Part shown: positions 32,461-42,361 of the stretch, in pieces | Numbering within the stretch: the first letter of the stretch is position 1 | Layout: every line of letters begins with the position of its first letter | NCBI GenBank assembly: GCA_016177735.1 | Contig: JACOUS010000019.1 | Coordinates: 1 to 64,000, forward strand | DNA: 64,000 bases | Reading direction: 5' to 3' | From: Ignavibacteriales bacterium | Lineage (GTDB): Bacteria; Bacteroidota; Ignavibacteria; Ignavibacteriales; Melioribacteraceae | Notes under the pieces: model-generated | What the model was told of the DNA's origin: nothing | What the model saw: the letters and a program-made list of their open reading frames with translations, nothing else | Database searches by the model: none | Position numbers and translations under genes: made by a program

Positions 32461-32692
32461 CGTAGCTACAGACGGAAATATAAAATATTGATAAAGATTG
32501 GCAAGTATTTTCCTACAAACGATTAGGGAAAAATCCTTGCACTTTCGCGGACATAGTGTGCCATATCTATAAAGTATTTTTTGCACTGCCACTGGCAATA
32601 TCTGCTCGGTATAAATTTTGCATTTTTAGTTTCTGTTTTGCTCTCACACAGCTTTTTCATAATTTCGAAAAGAACAAATCATTTACTTTCTA

Positions 32693-34165
32693 ATGAAAAA
32701 AATTACAGCATTTATTCCTTTTACGGATGAAGAAGCAGCCTCTGCACTCGTCGAACAGCTCATTCAAAATGAATTGATCGGCAAAATTTTTATACTTGCC
32801 CCGTATAAAACAAAACGAATAAATAAAACAGAACAAATCGTTACCGATAATTTTCAAAGCTCATCAACCATTAAAAAAATTGTTGAATGTTCCGGCTCGC
32901 ATTATACTCTTTTGATAAGCAAGCCGGTAAAAATTAATTTCGGTCAGTTTGCAGTTGAACGATTTATTCAAACAGCAGAAAACACCAACGCCGGAATTAT
33001 TTTTTCCGATTACCTCGAAATAAAAGATGGCGTATTTCAGCCGCATCCTTTGATCGATTACCAGTATGGAAGTATCCGCGATGATTTTGATTTTGGTCCG
33101 GTTCTTCTTTTAAATACTTCTGCATTGAAAAAATCAGCCGCACATTCAAAAAAGAATTATACGTTTGCCGGATTGTACAACATGCGGTTAAAATTATCGA
33201 TGAACAATTCAATTCAACGCATACCGGAATTTTTGTACACCGCTGAAGAAACCGATCTTCGCAATTCCGGCGAGAAGCAGTTCGATTATGTTGATCCGAA
33301 AAACCGCGAAGTACAAATAGAAATGGAAAACGCCGCAGCAGAACATTTGAAAAGAATCGGCGCATTTGTAAAGCCGCCGTTTCAAGAAATTAATTTTACC
33401 GGAGTAAAATTTGAGTACGAAGCTTCCATAATAATTCCGGTAAGAAATCGAGAAACAACAATTAAAGATGCGGTCAATTCTGCGTTGAGCCAAAAAACAA
33501 ATTTCAATTACAACGTAATTGTTGTTGATAATCATTCAACCGACAGCACAACGGAAATTCTTTTATCGCTTCTCGAAGAGAATAAAAATTTAATTCACAT
33601 AATTCCGCAAAGGAAAGATTTGTTTATCGGCGGATGCTGGAACGAAGCGGCGCACAACTCAAATTGCGGTAGGTTTGCAGTACAGTTGGACAGCGATGAC
33701 CTCTATAAAGACGAAAATACTCTGCAAAAAATTGTCGATAAATTTTACAGCGCTAAATGTGCAATGGTTATCGGCTCGTACAACCTCACTGATTTTGAGT
33801 TAAATGAAATTCCACCGGGATTAATCGACCACAAAGAATGGACTGACAAAAACGGTCCGAATAACGCATTGCGCATTAACGGGCTTGGAGCGCCGCGCGC
33901 TTTCTACACTCCAATTTTGCGGAAGATAAAAATTCCGAACGTTAGCTACGGCGAAGATTATTTCCTTGGCATAACGATTTCCGGCGAATATAAAATCGGA
34001 AGAATTTACGAACCGGTTTACAACTGCAGAAGATGGGAAGGAAACACAGATGCCGCACTCGATATTCAAAAAGTAAACGCAAATAATTCTTACAAAGATC
34101 GTCTTCGCACTTTTGAAATACTCAGAAGACAAAAATTTATTCGTAAAACATTTGCAAAGAAATAA
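32693..34165 (+). CDS. Family 2 glycosyltransferase paired with DUF4922 protein
   Basis: 490 residues with two tandem GT-A-like halves. The N-terminal part ([20 protein letters not shown]) looks like a degenerate nucleotide-binding half. The C-terminal half is a proper GT2 domain: [37 protein letters not shown] and a DxD-like QLDSDDLY (around 345). [12 protein letters not shown] and [10 protein letters not shown] follow, the latter giving the ED acceptor motif. It sits 24 bases before a DUF4922 gene, a pairing known across Bacteroidota. The acceptor and sugar are unknown. Confidence 0.85.
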   Translation: MKKITAFIPFTDEEAASALVEQLIQNELIGKIFILAPYKTKRINKTEQIVTDNFQSSSTIKKIVECSGSHYTLLISKPVKINFGQFAVERFIQTAENTNAGIIFSDYLEIKDGVFQPHPLIDYQYGSIRDDFDFGPVLLLNTSALKKSAAHSKKNYTFAGLYNMRLKLSMNNSIQRIPEFLYTAEETDLRNSGEKQFDYVDPKNREVQIEMENAAAEHLKRIGAFVKPPFQEINFTGVKFEYEASIIIPVRNRETTIKDAVNSALSQKTNFNYNVIVVDNHSTDSTTEILLSLLEENKNLIHIIPQRKDLFIGGCWNEAAHNSNCGRFAVQLDSDDLYKDENTLQKIVDKFYSAKCAMVIGSYNLTDFELNEIPPGLIDHKEWTDKNGPNNALRINGLGAPRAFYTPILRKIKIPNVSYGEDYFLGITISGEYKIGRIYEPVYNCRRWEGNTDAALDIQKVNANNSYKDRLRTFEILRRQKFIRKTFAKK

Positions 34166-34189
34166 AATTAAACACGCGGACAAACAATA

Positions 34190-35185
34190 ATGATTTCAAG
34201 CGAGAAACCGGGTAAAAATAATCATAAAGATTGGTGGGCAGATAAAACCAAAAAACTTCTTGAAGACCAAAAAAATTCGTGGGAAGTTTTAAGAGAGAAC
34301 TACAAAAACCTTTCTAAAACTGAAACAAAAATTTTCGGCTTCGGTAATTTTGAGGTAAAAGTTCAGTGCAATCCGGAAAGAATAAAATCAACCGGCGCTG
34401 ATGTAAGCAGAGATGCGCTCAACTCGCGCCCATGTTTTCTCTGCGGGGAAAATCTTCCGGCAGAACAGGACGGGCTTCTTTACAATAAAAAATATTTAAT
34501 CCTCGCAAATCCATACCCGATTTTCGATGAACATTTCACGATAACGAAAACAAAACATTCGCCGCAAACTATCATCGGTAATTTTGAGGATATGCTCGAT
34601 CTATCCGAAGAACTTGGCAGAGATTATTCTTTATTTTACAACGGGCCGAAGTGCGGCGCATCAGCACCCGACCACATGCATTTTCAAGCCGCACAGAAAA
34701 ATATTATTCCCGTAGAATACGAAGCGGATACCGTTAAAGAAAAACTTTCCACACAAACTTTCGGCACACCTAAAATTAAATTATTCTTCATCGAAAACTT
34801 TTTGCGCTGTGTTATGATAATGGAATCATCAAACAAGGGTGAACTTCTTTACGGATTCAAAATTTTGATTAACGCACTAAAAAAAATTTCTCTTCCAAAA
34901 GAAGAACCGATGTTGAACATTATTTCAACGTACAACAACCAACTGCGGCGCGTTTTTATTTTTCCACGTTTGCTGCACAGACCCAAACAGTTTTTTGAAA
35001 ACGGAGAGAAAAAAATATTAGTCAGCCCGGCGGCAGTAGATATGGGCGGATTAATAATTCTTCCGCGCGAAGAAGATTTCAACAAAATTAATCCTAATGA
35101 TATTATTGACATTTACAGACAGGTATCCGTTACAAAAGAATTTTGGGAATATTTGAAGAAGAAAATGGGGGATGTGTATTTGTGA
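34190..35185 (+). CDS. DUF4922 (HIT-like nucleotide phosphorylase) protein
   Basis: 331 residues with a HIT/GalT-like fold. Cys-containing RPCFLCGENLPAEQDGLLYN, NPYPIFDEHFTITKTKHSPQ and GPKCGASAPDHMHFQA give the zinc and His-x-His-x-Gln-like features of the DUF4922 family. The second half is a longer beta-rich extension (LLYGFKILINALKK, MLNIISTYNNQLRRVFIFPR). Its tight link to a GT2 gene suggests that the pair handles a sugar nucleotide, the HIT-like enzyme making or recycling it. This is inference; no activity is assigned. Confidence 0.84.
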   Translation: MISSEKPGKNNHKDWWADKTKKLLEDQKNSWEVLRENYKNLSKTETKIFGFGNFEVKVQCNPERIKSTGADVSRDALNSRPCFLCGENLPAEQDGLLYNKKYLILANPYPIFDEHFTITKTKHSPQTIIGNFEDMLDLSEELGRDYSLFYNGPKCGASAPDHMHFQAAQKNIIPVEYEADTVKEKLSTQTFGTPKIKLFFIENFLRCVMIMESSNKGELLYGFKILINALKKISLPKEEPMLNIISTYNNQLRRVFIFPRLLHRPKQFFENGEKKILVSPAAVDMGGLIILPREEDFNKINPNDIIDIYRQVSVTKEFWEYLKKKMGDVYL

Positions 35186-35208
35186 GAGGACAAAAATATA
35201 TCCGTGTT

Positions 35209-35613
35209 TTATAAAGCGAGAAGTTTTATCTCTTCTATTTCTACAAAATCCTTTTTATTAAAAGTAGCAATCTGCTTGATATCATAGGATAACATAATCG
35301 AAACTATTTCAAAGTCGTATACTCTGTTCCCGATAGGTTTATACTTTTTAATAAGTCTCTCGAATATTTCCAGACTTTGATTTGACGGGAAAAGAATTCC
35401 GATATTCAGTTTCACTTCAGCATAAAATCTATTTATAAGCGTTCTACTGACATTCAACTTAGAAGTGATAGCAAAAATTTCACTAATGTTTTTAGTAGTA
35501 GTAAATAAAGCATTATCGTTGCCCGTCAGTAAATCTGAAGAAATTTTATTAAACATCGAATTCTTATCGAGTGCATAAATAAAAATATTAGTATCAATCA
35601 CCAACTCATTCAT
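35209..35613 (-). CDS. PIN-domain toxin (VapC-like)
   Basis: 134 residues. PIN domain ribonuclease with acidic residues in VIDTNIFIYALD (Asp7), NISEIFAIT (Glu) and the C-terminal NRVYDFEIVSIMLSYDI and IATFNKKDF blocks. VapC toxins cut tRNA or rRNA. It overlaps the small gene upstream by 8 bases in the usual antitoxin-toxin order. All key acids seem present, so it may be active. Its target is unknown. Confidence 0.85.
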   Translation of the reverse strand: MNELVIDTNIFIYALDKNSMFNKISSDLLTGNDNALFTTTKNISEIFAITSKLNVSRTLINRFYAEVKLNIGILFPSNQSLEIFERLIKKYKPIGNRVYDFEIVSIMLSYDIKQIATFNKKDFVEIEEIKLLAL

Positions 35614-35806
35614 GTGCGTACTCTCTCAAATTCAGAGAATCGAGAGCACCTTCAAGATTCAAAGAAGATAAGCTTTTCCATTTCCGTTTACCTTCTTTGT
35701 TCAGTTCTACAATTGTAACGCTTACTTCTTTGCCGTCAAATCTTTTCAGATTTCTATTCTTTAGTGTTTCGCCTTTTACTTTTGCTTTGAATACTACCGC
35801 TGACAT
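35606..35806 (-). CDS. Antitoxin partner of the PIN toxin
   Basis: 66 residues. Located directly upstream of and overlapping the PIN gene. The N-terminus VVFKAKVKGETLKNRNLKRF looks like a small DUF104-type or AbrB-like beta module. The C-terminal LSSLNLEGALDSLNLREYAH is the acidic or leucine-rich tail that would wrap the toxin. Fits the size of VapB-type antitoxins. The call rests mainly on gene order. Confidence 0.7.
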   Translation of the reverse strand: MSAVVFKAKVKGETLKNRNLKRFDGKEVSVTIVELNKEGKRKWKSLSSLNLEGALDSLNLREYAHE

Positions 35807-35869
35807 ACTTCCTCTAACTTTTTATAAAATATACAAAAGATGCTGTAAATATTTTCATCAACAAAATTT

Positions 35870-37012
35870 CTACAACACCTTCACTGCAATAACGCTCACA
35901 TCATCTTCAAGCTCGCCGCCGGTGTAATCGAATATTTCTTTTTTCATCTGTTCGATAGAGTCTTCTTCGGGATTAAGTTTGTTCAAAAAGCCGAGCAGTT
36001 TTTCTTGCCCGTAAAATTCGCCTTCTTTATTTCTTGCTTCGGTAATGCCATCCGTTACAATAAAAATCTCGTCGTTGGAATTTAATTTTATTTCGTGGTC
36101 ATCGTATTCACCGGACTGGCTGAAGCCCAGCAGTAATCCTTTCGATTGTATGTATTCTGCTTCGCTCGATTTGTAAATTATCGGCAGATCACCCGCGCCG
36201 GAATATTTCACAGTCCTATTTTTTTTATCGAGAATAATAATTGAAAGCGTAATGAAAACTTCCGAGATTCTTTCGTCTTTGTAAACCGATTCGTTCACTT
36301 TGTGCAAGATGTCGCTTGGTTTAAATTCCTTTGCGGCTTCAAGCACAAAACGAGTTGCGCTTCTAACGTAACCGGCGTATGCAACAGCAAAATACCACGC
36401 GCCCCATCGTTTGCCCATCACGTCTCCAAGCACAATTACAAGGTTATCTTCGTTGATGCGGAAGTAATCTATAAAATCTCCGCCGGGAACATTTTTAAAA
36501 GGCACATGCCAGTGTTTAACTTTAAATCCATCGAAGAGCGGTGCTTCATCGGGTACTACTTTTGCGCCCATTGTATCAGCCGCCTTCTGCACCTCATCAA
36601 CTACTTTCACTCTTTCTTTTTCAAGGCTTTTAAGAATTGCAGAAACTTTTGCAATAACAATTTTCGGGCTCGATGTTTTGATAATATAATCTTCTACTTC
36701 TAGATCAAATCCTTGCAGAACATCGTCTTCGGAACCTTTTGCAGTTAGAAAAACAAAAGGAATTGATTTCAACTCATCATATTCAAGAAGCCGTTTGCGG
36801 AATTCGAAGCCGTCCATTTCGGGCATCATTACATCGCTGATTATCAAATCGGGTTTAATTTTGTGTGCAAATTCAAGTCCTTCTATACCGTTGTTAGCAT
36901 GTTCGCACGCAAAGCCGGCTTTGGAAAGATTGAACATGAAAAGTTTAGCAATGTTAACTTCGTCCTCAACAAGAAGAATTGTAGCTGATGATTTACTTCC
37001 GTTTGTATTCAC
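35870..37012 (-). CDS. Response regulator with PP2C (SpoIIE/RsbU-like) phosphatase domain
   Basis: 380 residues. The N-terminal receiver domain (ILLVEDEVNIAKLFMFN, phosphate Asp in LIISDVMMPEMDGFEF, Lys in VFLTAKGSED) covers about 1-130. The PP2C-type phosphatase domain (about 165-378) has PGGDFIDYFRI, VIVLGDVMGKRWGAWY, YSGAGDLPIIY and IFIVTDGITEARN, with metal-binding Asp residues. This is the RsbU/RssB-like pattern that dephosphorylates a STAS antagonist. The STAS gene lies 16 bases upstream, so a partner-switch module is likely. Confidence 0.92.
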   Translation of the reverse strand: MNTNGSKSSATILLVEDEVNIAKLFMFNLSKAGFACEHANNGIEGLEFAHKIKPDLIISDVMMPEMDGFEFRKRLLEYDELKSIPFVFLTAKGSEDDVLQGFDLEVEDYIIKTSSPKIVIAKVSAILKSLEKERVKVVDEVQKAADTMGAKVVPDEAPLFDGFKVKHWHVPFKNVPGGDFIDYFRINEDNLVIVLGDVMGKRWGAWYFAVAYAGYVRSATRFVLEAAKEFKPSDILHKVNESVYKDERISEVFITLSIIILDKKNRTVKYSGAGDLPIIYKSSEAEYIQSKGLLLGFSQSGEYDDHEIKLNSNDEIFIVTDGITEARNKEGEFYGQEKLLGFLNKLNPEEDSIEQMKKEIFDYTGGELEDDVSVIAVKVL

Positions 37013-37028
37013 AATAAAACCTTATTAC

Positions 37029-37373
37029 TTATTTTTTAGCAAAACTTTTAATTGCATCCTGTAAATCGCCGTAGGATTCAAATACGCGGAAAAGCCTTGT
37101 AAGTTCAAACATGGAACGCACACTCGATTTGAATCCGACTAATTTTAAATCGCCGTTAAGCGCTGCAACTTTTTTAAGTGTATTTACTATTACTCCCAAA
37201 AATGTCGAGTCGATAAAATCCACCGAGGAAAGATCAATTATAACTTTGCGGTAACCGCCGTCAATTTTTTCGTTTATAGAATTTTTCAGTTTGTCTGCTT
37301 CTTTAAGAGTAGCTCTCTCCATGTTAATAATTTCAACAACGATATCATCTATCACTTCTTCTATAATTGCCAT
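37029..37373 (-). CDS. STAS-domain anti-sigma-factor antagonist
   Basis: 114 residues. STAS fold with the phosphorylatable Ser in VDFIDSTFLGVIVNTLKKV, preceded by YRKVIIDLSS. SpoIIAA/RsbV-type proteins bind an anti-sigma factor when unphosphorylated. Placed between the NtrC-type regulator and the REC-PP2C phosphatase in one operon. A paralogue with the same YIDSTFLGAMVSLLKKV core lies at 52090. The partner kinase is not within the window. Confidence 0.9.
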   Translation of the reverse strand: MAIIEEVIDDIVVEIINMERATLKEADKLKNSINEKIDGGYRKVIIDLSSVDFIDSTFLGVIVNTLKKVAALNGDLKLVGFKSSVRSMFELTRLFRVFESYGDLQDAIKSFAKK

Positions 37374-37384
37374 TATTATTTCCT

Positions 37385-38770
37385 CTATAAATTTTTATCA
37401 TGATCAATTTTGTATTTATCCATCAACCGGTATAAAGTTGCTCTGCCGATGCGGAGTTTTCTTGCGGCTTCAACAATATTTCCTCCGGTTGATTTGAGCG
37501 CGTGTTTAATCGCTTCTTCTTTTAATTTTTCGAACGGAATGATCGGCGATTCGCTTCCGAATAATTGTCCGTTTACCGCCGAAGCCGCCGGTGCAAACTT
37601 CGAAGCAATATTCAGCGGTAGTACATCAACGTCAATTTGATCTCCGTCGGAAAGAATTAAACATCTTTCAAGAGTATTTTCCAGTTCGCGCACATTGCCG
37701 GGCCAATCGTAATCATAAAGAATTTTCATAGTCGCTTTTGAAACGCCTTTAATGTTCTTCCCGAGCTTGTTGTTAAATTGTTTCATAAAATGATCGATCA
37801 GTACAACAATATCGCTTCTTCTTTCGCGGAGCGGCGGGATGTGAATGGGAAACGAGCTTAATCTATAATACAAATCTTCGCGGAAGAGTTTATTCTCTAC
37901 CGCATTTTTCAAATCTCTGTTTGTTGCCGAAATGATTCTCACATCGCTTTTGATAACTTCGTTTCCGCCTATCCGTTCAAATTCTTTTAATTGGATAACT
38001 CTCAAAATTTTTGCTTGGAGGGACATTTCCATTTCGCCAATTTCATCAAGAAAGATTGAACCTCCTTTTGCAAGTTCAAACTTGCCGATCTTTCTTTGAT
38101 GCGCGCCGGTGAACGAACCCTTTTCATGTCCGAACAATTCACTTTCCAAAAGGTCTCTTGGAATTGATGCGCAGTTAACAATAATAAACGGTGCGGCTTT
38201 TCTTTTTCCGGCAAAGTGAATTGCGCGCGCAATTAATTCTTTACCGGTACCGCTCTCGCCTTCAATTAACACGGTGATATCGTTATCGAGAACTTTCGAA
38301 ACCATCCGGAAAGCTTCTTGCATTTTTTTATCTGCGGAAATGATATTATCGAAACTGTATTCTCTTTGAAGATTTTCTTTCAGGTTAACAACTTCTCTTT
38401 CGAGGTCGTAATTTTTTATTGCGTTTCTGATTGCCGGTTCAAGTCTATTTTTATCAATCGGTTTCGGGAAATAATCGAACGCACCGAGCCGTATAGATTC
38501 GAGAGCAACTTCAACGCTCCCTTGTGCAGACAGCATGATTACCGGCAATTGAGTATCTTTTAATTTTATCGAGCGCAGAACATCATTCCCGTTAATATCC
38601 GGCAGCATTATATCGAGCAGAATCAAATCCGGATTTTCCGACATTGCGTTAAGCGCATCATTCCCGTTTACAAATGTTTTCACATTGTAATTCCATTGGT
38701 TGCGGCACCAATGTGTAAGCATTTTAAGAATTGATTCTTCGTCATCAACAATAAAAATCAATTTGTCCAA
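37385..38770 (-). CDS. NtrC-type sigma-54-dependent response regulator
   Basis: 461 residues: receiver (1-120, FIVDDEESILKML, Asp in LILLDIMLPDINGNDV), AAA+ domain (about 145-380, Walker [21 protein letters not shown] as the sigma-54 contact loop, Walker B GGSIFLDEIGEM, arginine region RVISATNRD-like) and Fis-type HTH at the end (AARKLRIGRATLYRLMDKY). The loop has GSFTGA, a Ser in place of the usual Ala. It directly follows the histidine kinase gene with a 1-base gap, so they form a two-component pair. Confidence 0.94.
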   Translation of the reverse strand: MDKLIFIVDDEESILKMLTHWCRNQWNYNVKTFVNGNDALNAMSENPDLILLDIMLPDINGNDVLRSIKLKDTQLPVIMLSAQGSVEVALESIRLGAFDYFPKPIDKNRLEPAIRNAIKNYDLEREVVNLKENLQREYSFDNIISADKKMQEAFRMVSKVLDNDITVLIEGESGTGKELIARAIHFAGKRKAAPFIIVNCASIPRDLLESELFGHEKGSFTGAHQRKIGKFELAKGGSIFLDEIGEMEMSLQAKILRVIQLKEFERIGGNEVIKSDVRIISATNRDLKNAVENKLFREDLYYRLSSFPIHIPPLRERRSDIVVLIDHFMKQFNNKLGKNIKGVSKATMKILYDYDWPGNVRELENTLERCLILSDGDQIDVDVLPLNIASKFAPAASAVNGQLFGSESPIIPFEKLKEEAIKHALKSTGGNIVEAARKLRIGRATLYRLMDKYKIDHDKNL

Positions 38771-38771
38771 A

Positions 38772-41060
38772 TTAACCTCTCGTATGTTGAAGTTTCGGCA
38801 GACGGATAATAAAAGTAGAACCTTGATCTACTTCGCTTTTTACCCGGATAACACCTTTGTGCAGTTCAATAATTTGTTTTGCTTTAGCCAGACCAAAACC
38901 GGCTCCGGTTACCGGTGCACCGGCTTGATAAATCTTGCTGAATTTTTGAAACAGCTTCGGAATATCTTTTTCGGGAATTCCAATTCCGGTATCGCTGATT
39001 GCGATTTCAATTTCTTTCCCGAAGTCGTGAACCATTACGGAAATTCGTCCGCCTTTGTGCGTAAACTTGACAGCATTCGAAATTATATTATTGAATACTT
39101 GCGCAAGCCGTTCTTTATCGCCGTTAATCAATATTTCATTTTCCGGATACTCTTTAGAAAGAGACAGCTCTTTATCCTTCATCTGTATTTCAAACAACGA
39201 AGAGCATTCGTCAAGAAGTTTCAATAGTTCCAAATTTTCTTTATGAAGTTCTTCCTCGCCGGCTTCCAATCTCGAAAATTCGAGTATATCATTAATCAAT
39301 TTTGTAAGCCGTTTGCCTTCGCTCAAAATTATATCGCCGAATTCTTTAATTGTGTCTTTAGGTAAATCGGGGTCCGAAGAAATTGTTTCTGCAAAACCGA
39401 CAATAGATGCAAGCGGCGTGCGAAGCTCGTGTGAAATATTCGAGATGAATTCGTTTTTAAGTTTATTCAATTCCTCGAGCATAGTTATTTTGTGCCGCGC
39501 TCTTTCTCGTTCAATCGAAATGATTCTGTTGGCTTCAACAAGTTTTGCGTTCAGTTCGCGTATCTTTTGCTCTGTCAACTTCCTATCTGTAATATTTCTG
39601 CCGATACTTATCATGCCCAAAACTTCGCCGTCTGTAATAAACGGTTTTGCATGAACTTCGAACGTTATCGCTTTATCGAAGCAGTCTAAAAACTGTGCTT
39701 CAAAAGTTGTTACTTCCGTGGAGCTTAATATTTTGGTAAATGCTTCGGCAATTTTTGATTCGTCTTCTTTATCGATGAACTCCAAAAAATGTTTGCCGAT
39801 CATTTCATCTGGAATGTAGCCGAGAGTTTTTGCGCCGTTTTTATTAACCAGACTGAAATAGCCGAAGCCGTTCAAAATAAAAATCAGATCGTCGGCAGTA
39901 TCAATCAACATTCTAAATTTCTCTTCGGAGTTCTGCAGTTTGAGCTGAATTATTTTTTCATCGGTTGTCTCGTTAATCATCCCAACGACACGAACAACGA
40001 CATTATTTTTCATGATCGGTATTCCGAGATGCCGCACCCAGTGTTCTTTGCCAAAACGGTCGCGCATTTTGTAATCAACAGAAGAAAGTTCGCCGTTCCT
40101 TAATTTTTCCGCAAATCCTCTGAAGCGGTGGAAATCATCTTCGTTGATTGCCCGTAGTATTAAAAACTTGTTGTTGTAAATTTCTTCGGGCGAGTAACCA
40201 AACAAATTTCTTACAGCATCAGTAATAAAATAATATTCCGAACCGTCTGCACTTGTTGAAAACAAAACGGATGGAATACTGCTAACCGTTTCGCGGAAAG
40301 CCTGTTCGAGCGCCGCAATTTCCGAGATATCAACAAAGAAACTGATTACCTTCTCTTCCACACTTAATAAAAACGAATTAACGTTAAAAACTTTTTCATA
40401 ATTATCGTGATGATACTTAAGCTGAAAATTTACAACGTTGGTTTTATTCTTTGCGGCGCGTATAAAAGGAAGCTTTTCAAAAGCGAGCAGATTATTATCT
40501 TTATCAAAAAATTTTGCTTCCCGAAAAAATTGATACGTAATTTCTTTCGGCTCGGCTTTGAAAAGTTCTGCGAGCAAACTGCCGGCTTCAATAAAATCGA
40601 GAGAGGAATTAGTAATTAGATATGGTGCTTCAATATCAACTAAAGAAATTTTCGCTTCGCTTTTTCCCGGCGCCGAAATATCCGGTCGAACTTTTTTCTC
40701 CGGTTTCAGCAAAGAAGCAATCTGGCTGTGAAGTGTTTTAGCATCCGGCAGCTTATCTTTGGAAAACAAAACTATACTGTAATTCTTTCTTTCTTCGTCT
40801 TCAAATTTTTCTTTATAGAACGAGCTGAAGCCGTTCTCTTTTTTTATCGCATTATACGATTTTGATTTTTTGATTTCTGTTAACGTTTCGCCGCTTACAA
40901 CAAGCCTGTTAAACGAATTCAGATCCTTTTCCTCTGCTTTAACTACCCCGAAAGCGCCGACGAGATGAATACTTCTGCCGACTTTATTTAGAATGTATGC
41001 CGCATCGCATTTTGTTGAAGAGCAGATTTTTTGCAGCAATTTATCTGTGCCGTTGTTCAT
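38772..41060 (-). CDS. Multi-PAS sensor histidine kinase
   Basis: 762 residues, no membrane helix evident, so cytoplasmic. There is a GAF or PAS-like start, then at least two clear PAS domains (AVRNLFGYSPEEIYNNKFL around 285 and GAKTLGYIPDEMIGKHFLEF around 405). The HisKA helix follows (FISNISHELRTPLASIVGF around 545, phosphorylated His in SHELRTP). The HATPase end has NAVKFTHKGG, ISDTGIGIPEKD and a G-rich GAGFGLAKA. First gene of a four-gene operon with the NtrC regulator, STAS protein and REC-PP2C phosphatase. Signal unknown. Confidence 0.93.
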   Translation of the reverse strand: MNNGTDKLLQKICSSTKCDAAYILNKVGRSIHLVGAFGVVKAEEKDLNSFNRLVVSGETLTEIKKSKSYNAIKKENGFSSFYKEKFEDEERKNYSIVLFSKDKLPDAKTLHSQIASLLKPEKKVRPDISAPGKSEAKISLVDIEAPYLITNSSLDFIEAGSLLAELFKAEPKEITYQFFREAKFFDKDNNLLAFEKLPFIRAAKNKTNVVNFQLKYHHDNYEKVFNVNSFLLSVEEKVISFFVDISEIAALEQAFRETVSSIPSVLFSTSADGSEYYFITDAVRNLFGYSPEEIYNNKFLILRAINEDDFHRFRGFAEKLRNGELSSVDYKMRDRFGKEHWVRHLGIPIMKNNVVVRVVGMINETTDEKIIQLKLQNSEEKFRMLIDTADDLIFILNGFGYFSLVNKNGAKTLGYIPDEMIGKHFLEFIDKEDESKIAEAFTKILSSTEVTTFEAQFLDCFDKAITFEVHAKPFITDGEVLGMISIGRNITDRKLTEQKIRELNAKLVEANRIISIERERARHKITMLEELNKLKNEFISNISHELRTPLASIVGFAETISSDPDLPKDTIKEFGDIILSEGKRLTKLINDILEFSRLEAGEEELHKENLELLKLLDECSSLFEIQMKDKELSLSKEYPENEILINGDKERLAQVFNNIISNAVKFTHKGGRISVMVHDFGKEIEIAISDTGIGIPEKDIPKLFQKFSKIYQAGAPVTGAGFGLAKAKQIIELHKGVIRVKSEVDQGSTFIIRLPKLQHTRG

Positions 41061-41125
41061 AAGGGATTAATTTATTAGAAGAATTCTATACTTAAAATAG
41101 TAAATTCATTCGAGTAAATATATAA

Positions 41126-42256
41126 CTACTTAACTGCCAATTTCTTTTTATAGCTCACAAAAATCAAGAGGAACGTGAAGCAGAGAGCCGAAGCAAAAAA
41201 CCAATAACCGTACTGTTTATCTATATCCACCAGCGATGAACCCGCAATCGGTCCAGCCATCGTTCCGATGCCGTACACCATTATATAATACCCATTTGCC
41301 TGAACTGCATATTTCTTCTCAACCATCCGTACTGTGTAATTCAAGCCAATTGTGTAAAACGACGGAATTATTCCGCCGGCTATAAAAAATACTACGAGTA
41401 GAAAGACAAAATTTGTCGTAAGCGCCGGAGTTATCAAAACGGCGCCGAGCAGAAAAGAATTAATAAGCAAAAGATTGTACTGATCGTACTCATCGGAAAG
41501 CATTCCAAAAATATACAACAGCACTATTCCACCGATAACAAACGATGCAAGCAAGAATGAAACTTCATTTGCGTTGAAACCGTTCCGCAAACCGTACATT
41601 GGCAGCGCAACAATAATTGACGACTCAAATAATCCGTACACGATTGAAGAAAGAATACTAACCAGCGGCATTTTTGCAAACGGCATCTTCTCACGCTCTT
41701 CGTGTTTGGAATGAACTTCAAAATCATCAAACATGATCAATTGGAAAACAAAAACTGCAAACATGATCACTGAACCGATAACAAACGGAAGCCAATCTGC
41801 AATTTGTATCGTCCATATCAAAAGTGTACCGGCTGCAGTTCCAATCGATAAAAGCACAACATACAAACTGATATTTTTTCCCCGGTTCGTTTCATCGCTG
41901 TAATGATTAATAACAACTTCCGTTGCAACGAAGATAAAAGTTCCGCCGATGTTCATTATAAATTTTATAGCGTAAAGGAGCGGATAGATGTACCAGAAAA
42001 TATGCGCGAGTGCGCCGAACGCCCAAATGAAAAGTCCGAGGGTTAAAATCTTTTTTACGTTAAAACGATCAATCAATTTTCCGGCAATGCTGGAAAAAAT
42101 TATGATGCTGATGTAGCCAATCATCGTTACGGAACCGGTAACAAAACTATCGGCATGATTTTGTTCGAGAAGTACAACGGTAACCGGCGTTATAAGTCCG
42201 AAGCCGATACCGCCGATGCAGATGCCGATTAACGGAAGAAGTATTTTGCGGCGCAT
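41126..42256 (-). CDS. Major facilitator superfamily transporter
   Basis: 376 residues with about 12 membrane helices. Motif A-like SIAGKLIDRFNVKKILTLGL lies between helices 2 and 3, and an equivalent FGMLSDEYDQYN lies in the second half. The substrate cannot be told; the short loops and sequence recall the YfcJ/arabinose-efflux type drug or sugar exporters. It is convergent with nothing and divergent from the GT4 gene at 42362 with about 100 bases between, so a shared promoter region is possible. Confidence 0.85.
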   Translation of the reverse strand: MRRKILLPLIGICIGGIGFGLITPVTVVLLEQNHADSFVTGSVTMIGYISIIIFSSIAGKLIDRFNVKKILTLGLFIWAFGALAHIFWYIYPLLYAIKFIMNIGGTFIFVATEVVINHYSDETNRGKNISLYVVLLSIGTAAGTLLIWTIQIADWLPFVIGSVIMFAVFVFQLIMFDDFEVHSKHEEREKMPFAKMPLVSILSSIVYGLFESSIIVALPMYGLRNGFNANEVSFLLASFVIGGIVLLYIFGMLSDEYDQYNLLLINSFLLGAVLITPALTTNFVFLLVVFFIAGGIIPSFYTIGLNYTVRMVEKKYAVQANGYYIMVYGIGTMAGPIAGSSLVDIDKQYGYWFFASALCFTFLLIFVSYKKKLAVK

Positions 42257-42361
42257 AATTTCCTAAAAAGAACTATGCAAAATAGTTCTGCTCAAGATAA
42301 TTACACAACTTTTATTATTATTGTATGCATTGCACAAAAATTTTATGGCAGAATTAATCCA

